In this document: in pieces, positions 11,652 to 23,200 of the stretch
Position numbering within the stretch: the first letter of the stretch is position 1
Layout of the letters: each line of letters opens with the position of its first letter
DNA from: Cydia pomonella
Lineage: Eukaryota > Arthropoda > Insecta > Lepidoptera > Tortricidae
Length of the DNA: 64,000 nt
NCBI RefSeq assembly: GCF_033807575.1
Contig: NC_084705.1
Location: forward strand, 11,650,019 to 11,714,018
Direction: 5' to 3'
The notes under the pieces: model-generated
The model's input: the letters and a program-made list of their open reading frames with translations, nothing else
What the model was told of the DNA's origin: nothing
Databases searched by the model: none
Made by a program: the position numbers and the translations under genes

Positions 11652-13013
11652 CGATCTAGTGCTTTGATCTAGTGGTTGCAAGCAGGCAAGGCAATTTTAG
11701 GAAAACTTTTTAATTAGTAAACCTATATTCTTTTTTTACAATTTATATGATGCAATTCGGTCCGGTTTATTTTCTAGGTCTGTGGTACGAACACTTTTCT
11801 ACCTCCGTAATAAGGCTCAATGGGGTTGGCCGGTCGAAGTATTAAACAGATGGCGCCATCATAGCTTGCCCTGTCAATCCCTAGAATTGTGTCAAATTCT
11901 TGTTTTTTTTTTGGAATTTTGTGATTTGGATTCCAGTACTTTAAGCCAAATCTCATAGAACAAAACTAGAGACAGGGGTTCTATGCAAACCTTTGACAGT
12001 TGCCAACCCCATTTAGTATGACAAAAAAAGATAAAGCGTCCTTCGCCTTTATATCTCCATTCTTCTCTTCGATGTCAGTCATTTTGTCTATGGAAGGTGG
12101 AGGTAAATCCACACTCATAACATAATTTTGTCCGTCGACTCGGCTCACTCGGCTGAGGCTGACACTCAAAGAGCATATAATCACTACGTCTGAGTCTGAC
12201 ACTGTCTGCACTGTCCAGCGTTGCCAGAAAAGGGACGGTTTTCCGTCCCTTTTAATGCCACACCGTCCCTTTCCCGCCCCTTCCAAGCTACCGTCCCTTT
12301 TGGGCATTAAGTGCCTAGAATAATTAATTTCAAAGTGACGAATGACAATTTACTTTGCTACATGGTCGATAAATATCTTCCATCCACGGCGAATATCGAA
12401 TGTGTAGCATTCGCTTATATATAGTTTTATAAAGCTTCATATCTCACTTTGTAGTAGCCTATAGTGTTTGACAGGTGTACCAACATAAGAAATGTAACTT
12501 ACGTAACAAAAATAGTTTCCGCGTTTGTATCTAATCTACATCTCGCCTTAGTTTAGTTTTAGTTTGTTTTGTTATAGCCATTATCTGTGGTAACGTCGAG
12601 GACTGTAAACTTGAAAAGCGACTAGTGAGAGTCAAAGAAACACTGTGATCTAGGTACTTAAGAGCCCTTATTCCTTGGAGCGTTCTTAAGTTTAAAGTTT
12701 TCCAAAATTATTTTGTTTTAAAGCGTTCATCGAGTTGAAAGTATAGAAACTCTCCTACAACCATTTGATCGGTCGGTCAAAGAAACGGCAAATTTCGGTA
12801 ACGTGGTGAATCCTATTGTATTTGTCTAAGTATTCAATTAAATAATTGTCTATTTCTTCGTAATTATTTGGGTACAACTGCTATAATTTCATTATGTAGT
12901 TTGCATTGGGAATATAAACTTTTAGTCTTACAGAGGAGGTGATAATCTGTGACATTATCTCAGAGGAACATATCTAGATTATTTTGCGAGAAAACAAAGT
13001 TAACTAATAGTAT

Positions 13014-13130
13014 CTGAGGGCCTACCGCGAACCACGTTCGACGTGTTACCTCCCTATCAGACTTACGTACGAATTTACAAGTGCGACAGAGAGGCAGCAC
13101 GTCGAACGTGGTTCGCGGTAGGCCTCCTGA
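13014..13130. mobile_element. Perfect hairpin repeat, CGAACCACGTTCGACGTG arms
   Basis: Left arm AGGGCCTACCGCGAACCACG near 13017 is mirrored by the complement CGTGGTTCGCGGTAGGCCTC near 13125. Its tip GGCCTACCGCGAA matches the tips of the 10371/42838/51461 hairpins although the inner sequence differs. Confidence 0.65.
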
Positions 13131-13174
13131 ATCAAATACATAGCCCAAATAGCGCTGTCGAAACTAGGTACGTT

Positions 13175-13386
13175 TATAGGGAGCGTGCATGAACTGTAGG
13201 AGGCAGCACAGGAGCCGTCAGATTTTTGGCGCGAGGCGTAAATGTGATGTTTTTTGTTCCGATGTAGCCCACAAGATGGCAGAACCTACTATGCACAAGA
13301 AAGCACGTGACGTGTAAATGTGCATGTTTATAGTTCCGATTCAGGCCACAAGATGGCAGACCCCTCCAACGCGCACGGTCCCTATA
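13175..13386. mobile_element. 212-bp MITE with TATAGGGAGCGTGC ends, copy 1
   Basis: The ends are TATAGGGAGCGTGC and GCACGGTCCCTATA, an inverted repeat. Two internal related segments contain CACAAGATGGCAGA. A nearly identical copy lies at 22238-22448 in a pit intron. Each carries CACGTGACGTG. Confidence 0.8.
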
Positions 13387-14142
13387 AAATGAGTAAGTAA
13401 ATGTGTCAGTTTTTATTTTTTTCTCAGGTTTCGATTGATATGAAAATTGGTAGGTTTAGGCTTCCCATTCTGATCAGAATAAACACGAAATCTCAATTAA
13501 GGACAAAAAATATGTATGTAATTTTCCTTTTATTTACGGAAATTCTATACGTTTTCGCTAGAATATTTCTGAGGAACGGTGGCGCTCGAGTTGTACAGAT
13601 AACGGAACTCTATATATCCAAAAACTTAAATCAAAATCTGAGAAAAAAAAAAACGAAAACATCATTAAATATGGTCTATATTTAATGTTGTTTTCGTTTT
13701 TTATGAAAATGTATGAAAAAAGCAATATTATTGTTTGTCCTTGTCACATTCTCACAATTTTTTAAATTCCCAACTTTAAATTGAGCAAGATGATTGGTCG
13801 GATTATTTGTTGCCCACCATATCCGACCAATCATCTTGCTGTGTTGCGTATGTTCTGTCCCTCACGGACGCACGCTAGCACATCTGTAGGATCCTACCAT
13901 CTATGGCTCTGCACATCTACAAATGCATAAAATCATAAGTATCACACTTTAACACACATGCAAATTCAGTAATACACATTTGTTTTAAACATATATTGAG
14001 ATACACTAACAATGATAAAATATTCCAAGTTCGTTTTCGTCCCATTGTCATAAAAACCGTCCCTTTTCAGATTACACACCGTCCGAAATTGGAGTTATGC
14101 GCTGGCAACACTGGCACTGTCAACGAGTCGAAGTATCGGAGC

Positions 14143-14148
14143 CACGTG
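14143..14148. promoter_or_regulatory. CACGTG E-box 62 bp upstream of the pit start codon
   Basis: The palindrome CACGTG sits in GAGCCACGTGCGG close to the ATG at 14210. In Drosophila pitchoune is a known Myc-responsive growth gene, and CACGTG is the Myc/Max site. That this copy is used is inference. Confidence 0.5.
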
Positions 14149-14209
14149 CGGATTAATTCCCGCGGTTTGAGGTGCTATAAAATTACTCTTATGGTTTAAT
14201 TACTTCAAA

Positions 14210-17200
14210 ATGCCGACACCCGACAAAATCCTTTTAAGGAAAATTAAGAACCGTGAAAAAAAAAAATTAAAGTTAGCCGAGAAAAAATCGAGCGTGCCAG
14301 GTAAGTAACCTTAATTTTACCTCAGTAGGTTCATGTTTATTCCTCTTCTAGAAAAATATTACATACAAAATAATTTACAATTCGGAAAGCATTAACTGCA
14401 ATATTTTTTCATTACATTCTGTGCCAAAACCTGTTATAGTTTTCTACCTATGTGTTTAGTATATAAAATGTATAAATAAGTGGGGATATAAAATATGAAC
14501 GCTAATAATAATAATTGTATTTTGGGCAGCTGTTATGAAAATTGAGCCAATGGTCCACTTGTGTTCTCATCTCAATTCAATTCAATTCAGTGCATTTATT
14601 TGTCGAAAAGCAGGTAGTGTTACAAACAGGTGTTACATACAGATAATTAAGTGCTCCACTTTTGGCCATATTATGAGGCATACAAATATTTAACGTGAGT
14701 GGCGGTGTAGCTCATGAGATTCAATGTAGGTATTTGTCATCATCAAAATAATAAATTTCAACTATTTATATACACATGCTTATCAATTAATGTAAAAATT
14801 CTAATTTTTAAATGTCAAATTAAGGTATATATTTAAATTATATAATTTAGATAATATATGTATTACATGCATCAAAAAAGTTCGCTGTTGTTTAAATATT
14901 CGTATATGTCATAGTAGCACTTGGTTTTCAATAAAGTTTTTATCGTATTGCGGAATCTGTTTATCGGTAAAGTTTGTATCGATTCTGGTAGTTTGTTAAA
15001 AAATTTAACAGCCATGATAAAAATGCATTTTCTATAACGTGCGCAATTTGCACGTGGATTTAAAAGTGTATCTGTTTGCCGGAAAGTACGTGCCGGGTTG
15101 GGCTGTTTTTTAGAAAAACGACTGTCATATTTTTTTACGAATATTAGGCACTCCAGTATGTATAAAGAAGGGACAGTCAATATGCCAAGGTCTTTAAAGA
15201 AGGGTTCGCAGCTTTCCCAAGTCCGTATTCCGACAATGGCACGTATGCACCTTTTTTGCATACCAAATACTTGGTGCCAATTTGTTGAGTTACCCCTAAA
15301 AATAATGCTGAACTAATTCTAATTGTTCATTTTTAAATTTAATGTCTAATGTGTGAGGTTTTGCTTGTGGTTGTTGAAATAGTACAATTTTTGTTTTTGA
15401 TAAATTAATAATTAAATTGTTTTTCTCAAGCCATTGCGTTGCATTTTCTAAAACAGTCGTCACTTCTTTTTCTAACGAGTTTAAATCAGAGCATTTAACG
15501 ATTACTGTACAGTCGTCTGCAAATAGTACTGCTGGGTGCCGGACGTGTCTCGGAAGGTCATCTCCCCCCCCCCCCCTCCCATTACTACCTAAAAATATAT
15601 TAACCCTAAAAATATATTATATACTACATATCTAACTCTCTACATAGGTTACTGGATGATCTCAGACTGCCACTTTTGAAAAGTTTTATAGATTTTTGGA
15701 AGAATATTTTTAATAGTGCCAACTGCTCCTAACCTTTAACTTAATTTGTATTACCTTACATTGTTATAGAGCCCACATCTGAGCCAGACTCAATTAAACA
15801 TGTAAAGAAAAGGCCACATGAAAACAATGTGCCTGAAAACATACCAAAAAGTAAGTGCTTGGTTACCATTTTTTTTCTTTTCATCTTCATGTTTCATTCA
15901 TTGATTCATATGTATTCGGTTTAAGTGCCAATATTCATCAAATATTATATTTGTCTTGTTGCAACACTCTACCAGCTCCTTCAGAACTTTTCAAGTACTC
16001 TCTTCCGTCAGGTAAACTTTCCCATTGTCATTAAAACACATAATGGAGTGTTGAAAATTATCCCTTACCTTTTCAAAGCGTTTTCAAATGGTTTATTACA
16101 CTGATACAGATGAACCAAATAATTTGGTACGGTAAACCATAGAGAATTTGAAATAGAGGTGGATGGTCAAAGAAAACTTAGTAGCCACAAATATACTGCC
16201 ATTTTTCAACACATAATTATTTGGCAAGCTCCATATTTGTCCCGTCTCTAATACTGAGATATATTTTTTTAGAAAAAAAGAAGAAGAAGAAGGTAAAACA
16301 AGAACCAGTGGAAGTAAAAGAAGAAAGCACAAAGAATGAGTCAGACAATGAGGATGGAAATGAGAGTGATGACAAGGTTGAGAAGGAACCAACCGAGAGC
16401 AAGCCAGACCCAGATTCAAGCCAATGTAAGAATATGAATATCAATAACATTGCCCTAGTCTTCATTCAACAATTTGTTGCCATAGATAATGTAACCTAAC
16501 ATAGCGTTACATCTTAAGAGGGTGTTGTTATGAAAAAAATTTTTTTATAGGTATTGCAACTTGGTTAATTTTTATTGGAAAGAAAGAAACTGAATAGTAA
16601 ACTAATAAGTTGTAAGATTATTGTCTCTAACTTATCAGAGATTCACTTTTTGCACAGAATAAACTATAACTTGCATTCCTAAGTGATGAGGAACTTTATT
16701 ACATTTAATTAATTCTTTTGGTCAACAGTACCAGGATCCAGCTTATGCCTTGGCATTTTATCAAGTCAAAATTTCTCCGCACTAGAGGGCAAAGTCTGTG
16801 AGGCAACACTCATGGGAGTAAAAGATATGGGTTTCACTACCATGACAGAGATTCAGGCTAAGGCCATACCACCTTTACTAGAAGGCAGAGACCTTGTGGG
16901 AGCAGCCAGGACAGGCTCTGGAAAGACTTTGGCGTTTCTAATACCAGCTATTGACCTTATTTACAAGTTGAAGTTCAAGCCAAGAAATGGTAAGTTTATG
17001 AACTTTGTGGTTTAGTAAGAATGGTAAGCTAGAAACACTCATTGCTAGTAATACAACTTGTTCAATTTCTGCATGTTTCAAATCATTCCTTTATCCCATA
17101 CTGGAAGCAAGATGCACAATTTGTAACATTGTTTTGTCAATAGCCGTGTCCACACTGAGCGCGAGCGAGCAATACGCGCGAGGCAATTTTCTCACGCACA

Positions 17201-20200
17201 AAACGGCCAGCGTAGACATGCCTCGCGCATATGCTCACTCTGTGTGGACTTGCCTAATTATGTAGATGTTTTACTTTCATATGATGACAAAAAGGCGAAT
17301 ATGAGAACTGATTCCATACATCCAAAACCAATGTTTGTATTGAAGCTAGACCGAAGAGTCTCCAGTGAAAACTGTTGAGGCACATAGGATTTGTTTTAAT
17401 GCAAATACTGGAGGAGTATGTTTAGAGTGGTTATATGAACACAGAATGGATATCTGATTTTGTTTAACAACAGTAAAATCTATGGTCTATAATATAACAA
17501 TGTTATTGATTGAACCTTAACATAATATATTCCAGGCACAGGAGTCATAATTCTATCACCAACAAGAGAGTTATCTATGCAAACATTTGGAGTATTGATG
17601 GAGTTAATGAAATATCATCACCATACCTATGGGTTGGTCATGGGTGGTGCTAACAGAAGTACAGAAGCCCAAAAATTATCTAAAGGTATGAAATTTCATT
17701 ATGTATTTATTTTATTACAATTATTACAGCCATACATGCCTATTTTAGCGATACTCCAGTCTACGTAAAATAACTGTACCTACTAGTAACTATTGTGCAT
17801 CAAATCATATTAAAAAAAACTTGACAAGATGCTTTTGTTGACAGGTATAAACATTTTGGTAGCCACACCAGGTAGACTGCTAGACCATTTGCAGAACACT
17901 CCAGACTTCTTGTACAAAAACCTCCAGTGTCTAGTTATTGATGAAGCAGACAGGATACTTGAGATTGGATTTGAGGAAGAAGTGAAACAAATCATAAAAT
18001 TGTTGCCCAGTAAGTTCGAACTTGGTTTTGTTATACAAATACAAAACAAAATTTTGTTGCTAAGCATAGATGAAATAGAGGATAACACACAAATCAGTTA
18101 TGATGATATACTAATCAGCAAAGAAAACGGAACACTGGCCCTGTAATGAAAATTCTATACAATTTGACCCATTTCTATTGCTCTTGAGCTATAGTGTCCA
18201 GCCAGCTGTAGAGATAGTTGACCCCTGACCCCCTGTCAACAAACAGTCTATGCAGGGGGATCAACTATTTCTGCAGTTGACTGTAGTTCCTTCTGAACAG
18301 AACTGAGCTAATATCTAATCACGGCCGACATAGAACTTGCTTGTTTTGTATTTCTGGAGGTCTCACTTCGCTGGCGCATTTATTATGCGCAATTCTAACA
18401 AAATGATGCTTAGCATTAAGGAACACATAATAACGAAGATACTTGTACGGTTTGATGTTGATTTGCATTACTTTACAATAACTTTAACTCTCCGAATATG
18501 ATTTGCCGTATTGACGCTCTAAAAATTATCAGCTGTTGTAAGTCTTGTATGCGATACAAATAAATGACTTCCCCCACAGAACGCCGACAGACCATGTTGT
18601 TCAGCGCCACGCAAACAAAGAAGACGGAGGCGTTGACAGCTCTGGCTGTAAAACACGAGCCTGTGTATGTAGGCGTTGATGACCACAGGGAGCAAGCGAC
18701 TGTGGATAGTTTGGAGCAAGGGTAAGAATATCAATATAAATTGTTAATTTAATATTTTAGTTTTGTTAAAACTAATTATATTAAAGTTATTAACATTTAT
18801 TCGACTCAAACATGGCCATAGAACTGCAATACTCTTTATCTGTAAGTAAAAAATCGATAGAAATTTTTCTTCAATAAATGCATTTGGCGTGACTTTGGTG
18901 ACTTATTATGTACTGTCAAGTTAAGTGACCTTGGTGACTTTTAACTTGACAGTACATAATAAATTAATAATGCTCAGCTAAATAGTTGCACTAATAGGCC
19001 ATAATTCATATCTTTAGGTAAAAAGATGTGAATTGTGTGCCCACCACTCCTACAAGACCATACATGTCATGGCGTAGCTACAATAAAACTATAAAAAAAA
19101 CTGCAATCCTTTCTTGGAGCGAGATTTATATTGACGCGATTATATCAATACTGTTGACATGTGAGGGACATACCTTGGTATGATATGACAAACACCATAG
19201 AAATGCTTAAGATCCGATTTATAATATGCAAATCCAGTAGGTACAGTAATATTCATTTTCAAATATCATTATAACGTTACAATACTCTTTATTGCACACC
19301 CCATCCATCATTCTTACCACTTGATTGTGTTGTGTACTTTTTCTAAATTATTGTTTATATTTTTATAGTTACATAGTGTGCCCGTCAGAAAAGCGCATGA
19401 TGGTCCTATTTACATTCCTCAAAAAGAACAGAAAGAAAAAGGTGATGGTGTTCCTGTCCACCTGCATGTCGGTGAAGTACCATCATGAACTGTTCAACTA
19501 CATCGACCTTCCGGTGATGTCTATCCATGTTAGTATAAATATTACAATGTTATTTTTACATTTACGCAAACATCGAGATATCTAAGCATTTATTTATTTA
19601 GAATTAGATCTGACTTTAAATTTTACTGTTTTATGCAACAAAAGAACTCTATCGCAATCATGCTTACATATTTACAAGAAAACCATTCATATTTACCATA
19701 CAGATTTTATTATTAGTCGGTAAACAAACATCAACATAAATAAAAGCAGGAAAAAGCTACGGCTTACATGATGACCATTCCAAATAGCTTTCAATTAAAC
19801 TTTGTATTTTCCAAATTCCCAATTCCAATTTTCCCATTCCAAATTTTAAGAAATACAAAAACAGAACAAAAAGAAGTTTTCAACTTTTCAACCTAAAAAA
19901 GAAATCGTCCATTGCGACGATAAGAGGACTGAAATCCCACTTTCAATAAAATTGTGATATATATCAGTATTAGTTTAGTGGGACATGTAGTTATATGTAT
20001 TTCAGGGTAAACAACAACAGACAAAGCGAACTACAACGTTTTTCCAGTTCTGTAACGCCGAAAGTGGTATCCTGCTTTGCACGGACGTGGCGGCCAGAGG
20101 ACTGGACATACCAGCTGTCGATTGGATTGTCCAGTATGATCCGCCGGATGATCCTAAGGTATGTTTGTTATACATTATCTACTTTAGAAACTGCATATAC

Positions 20201-23200
20201 GACGCTGCACACAATAAAAAAAATAGTATCATCATTATCAAACCAGTCTCTAAATGCCACAAAGGGACATACATACATACATAAATACCTACATACACTG
20301 ATAATAGTATATTGTGCATACAAGGGTGGTAATTAAAGACCCGAGTTGGCAATATGACCGGAGTTACACACAATGTTTTTCATCACACTTGCGAAGAAAA
20401 AACTAAATTTTAAGCGAAATAATTCTTAAATACGGTGACATATCAAACATTCGTCCGCCATTTTGTAATTTCTTGACATCGAGGATTGACATCGAGGATA
20501 GGCATCGTAGGCACAGACCTACTCGGCATTCTGCCACGATTGAAAATTATGTAAAAATATTTCAAATGGCTGTTATGCTGAAATTAATCAAATTAAATAA
20601 TTTTAAACATAAATAAAAATATTAAATTTACACCGTCAGTATTTTAAAAGTAATAGTACATTACGATACAAGTGCGAAAAATAGGAAATTCGAAACGAGT
20701 GGCGATAAATTAAAACACGACCGAAGGGAGTGTTTTAAATCGACACGAGTTGCGAATTACCTATTCGCACATGTATCGTACAACGTTTTACAGTACATAT
20801 GGCCCTTTAAATGTTCGACACAGTAACGTAATATGCTACTTCTCGCACTAGTGCTATAAAGTAGCCCCATATGTACTGTAATAGTAGTTTATGTGACTGC
20901 TACATAATAAAAATATGAAAACACACGAGTGTAGGTTTAAGAAACGAACGAAGTGAGTTTCTTAAAAAGATTACACGAGTTTTCTAATGCCCAATTATGT
21001 ACAGTTACATACACTATTTTATCTACACACATATTATAATCTTTCTATTAAATATTCACTAACCCAAATTAGGGCTTCGTTGCCAAATCGTTGCTCTCTT
21101 GGCGGAACTCGCGGATATGTGGTGGCGTCACCGAAATATTTTTATCGATAATTTTACACGAAATTTTTGCTATAGTTACCTTAAAAACAACAAAACATAT
21201 TCATGTTATACTTAAAACTAATTAAAAGATAACTTAAATGTAAAAGCGGTAAATGAAAACTTTTTTCACGCATGTAGTTTTTTTTATAATTCAGAGACAA
21301 ACTAGAGTCGGGTACCTATTTCCGTATCATTCAATACAAAGTATCATTGGAGATATGTCAAATTGTATGCAATAGACATTTTATTTCGAACTTAATTTTT
21401 AAGAAAAAAAAACCGACTGTGAAAGAACGATTATTGTTGATTTTGGATTTCATACAATGAAATTAAAAAGACAGCATCCTATACCTAATTATGTAGAAAA
21501 GGAGGTAACATGTTTTTTTTTGTCTCTGCACCCACCTTGTCACATTTCAGATTTGCCCTATGGTTGATTGGTAAGATACCCGCAATAGGGTATTCGACTG
21601 TATTTAAGATAAATTATTCCACACCATGCATGAAATAAAGCACCAGATAATAATTAAAAAAACTAAATCGGATAGAAATATAAAAATATGCCTTGAAACC
21701 TAACGGCTTGACAAACATGCAAAGAGAACAAATCGCCAAACGTGTACTATGCGTCGTTGAAGAGTTCCATTCTACTCATCATCAGCAGTTCCACTTCATC
21801 AAATGTCACTTTTTTAAATGTTAATGCTTGATTTGTTAAAGAAAATACAAAAATCACTATATGTATGCCTTTCACATTTGAAGAGTTCCCTCGATTCCTC
21901 ATGGATCCCATCATCAGAACTGAGTTTTGACAAAAACGGGACCAATCTGTGTATATATAAATTCAATCAAAAAAATAATTTTCTAAATCGGTTCAGAAAT
22001 GACGGAGTTATGGAGTAACAAACATTATATTTATATATATAACCGAATTGATAACATGATCACCTCCTCGTTTTGAAATCTTGAAGTCTGTTAAAAAAGG
22101 CATCTCGACTGATATTAGAATAGAGGTCAAATCGAATTGCTTTTATTTTTCAGAGATGTTCCAAATTTGAATGCATAACCAAATCGATTTTGATGTAGTT
22201 ATGAATATGGAGGTGTAGGTAAGGAAAGAAATCTCCATATAGGGAGCGTGCATGAACTGTAGGAGGCAGCACAGGAGCCGTCAGATTTTTGGCGCGAGGC
22301 GTAAATGTGATGTTTATTGTTCCGATGTAGCCCACAAGATGGCAGAATCTACTATACACAAGAAAACACGTGACGTGTAAATGTGAATGTTTATTGTTCC
22401 GATTCAGGCCACAAGATGGCAGACCCTCCAACGCGCACGGTCCCTATACCAAAAAGTGTCATCAAAAAACCTTACATAGGTGGCGCTACAATACCTAGAG
22501 TACTTGCACAAAAAATCAAATCATAGTTAGCGCACTTCACTCCGTCAATAACGCCTAGGTTCTTAGGTACTCTAGCACTACTCTGGAGATATTTGGAACT
22601 ATTATTAATAGCTGACAGCTGAACACTTTTGCAACAGTTCTACCATAAGAGATTGCTCTCCTTTTAATCCACACTCCATAGTTATGAAGCAATAACTACA
22701 TTATCACAGATAAGAAATTTGTTGTAACGAAACAGTTTATCGTAATGTTGGCCATTATTTACGGATTTTGAAGGCATCATAGAGAGTTTATGATATGTGT
22801 TTAGATAAAACTCATTTATGCTACTTGGTTTGTATGAATAAGTGACACAATTAAAAAAAAAAAAGCTATAATTCCCCTATGGCAGGAGTTATAGCTTTTT
22901 TTCACAATCCATAACTCCCGCGGGAACTACCCTACAGACCTTTGTCCTTCAGTACACCTGCATAAATACCCTCCTTTGCGTAGCGCTGTCGGATATGGCT
23001 TAGGCCTGGCGCCCACTATCGGCATGGCACGGCGAGGGATCCTTCGGCATATTACCGAGGTGTCCTCAGACGCGGTGTCCAGAAATGCTAAGTCCTCGAC
23101 ATGTCTGAGACAATCGAATTTAAACTGTCGTGAGATATACTAACATTAAACTAATTCTACCAACTCCACTCACGTGTTTTTTTTTTTTTATTTTTTATTT

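Larger units (their letters stand above)
10227..14209. other. Divergent intergenic region between WDR36 and pit
   Basis: About 4 kb separate the two start codons. The stretch holds hairpin repeats at 10371-10498, 10919-10997, 11368-11651 and 13014-13130 and the 212-bp MITE at 13175-13386. Segments rich in GGGACGG/CCGTCCC lie near 12210-12300 and 14045-14090. The last 100 bp before the pit ATG hold a CACGTG E-box. I see no further coding exon. Confidence 0.6.

Noticed and set aside
12190..14120. A 1.9-kb transposon bounded by GTTGCCAG/GGGACGG segments near 12215 and 14050-14115
   Set aside because: The inverted similarity is limited to short words separated by unlike sequence, so no clear terminal repeat can be drawn.
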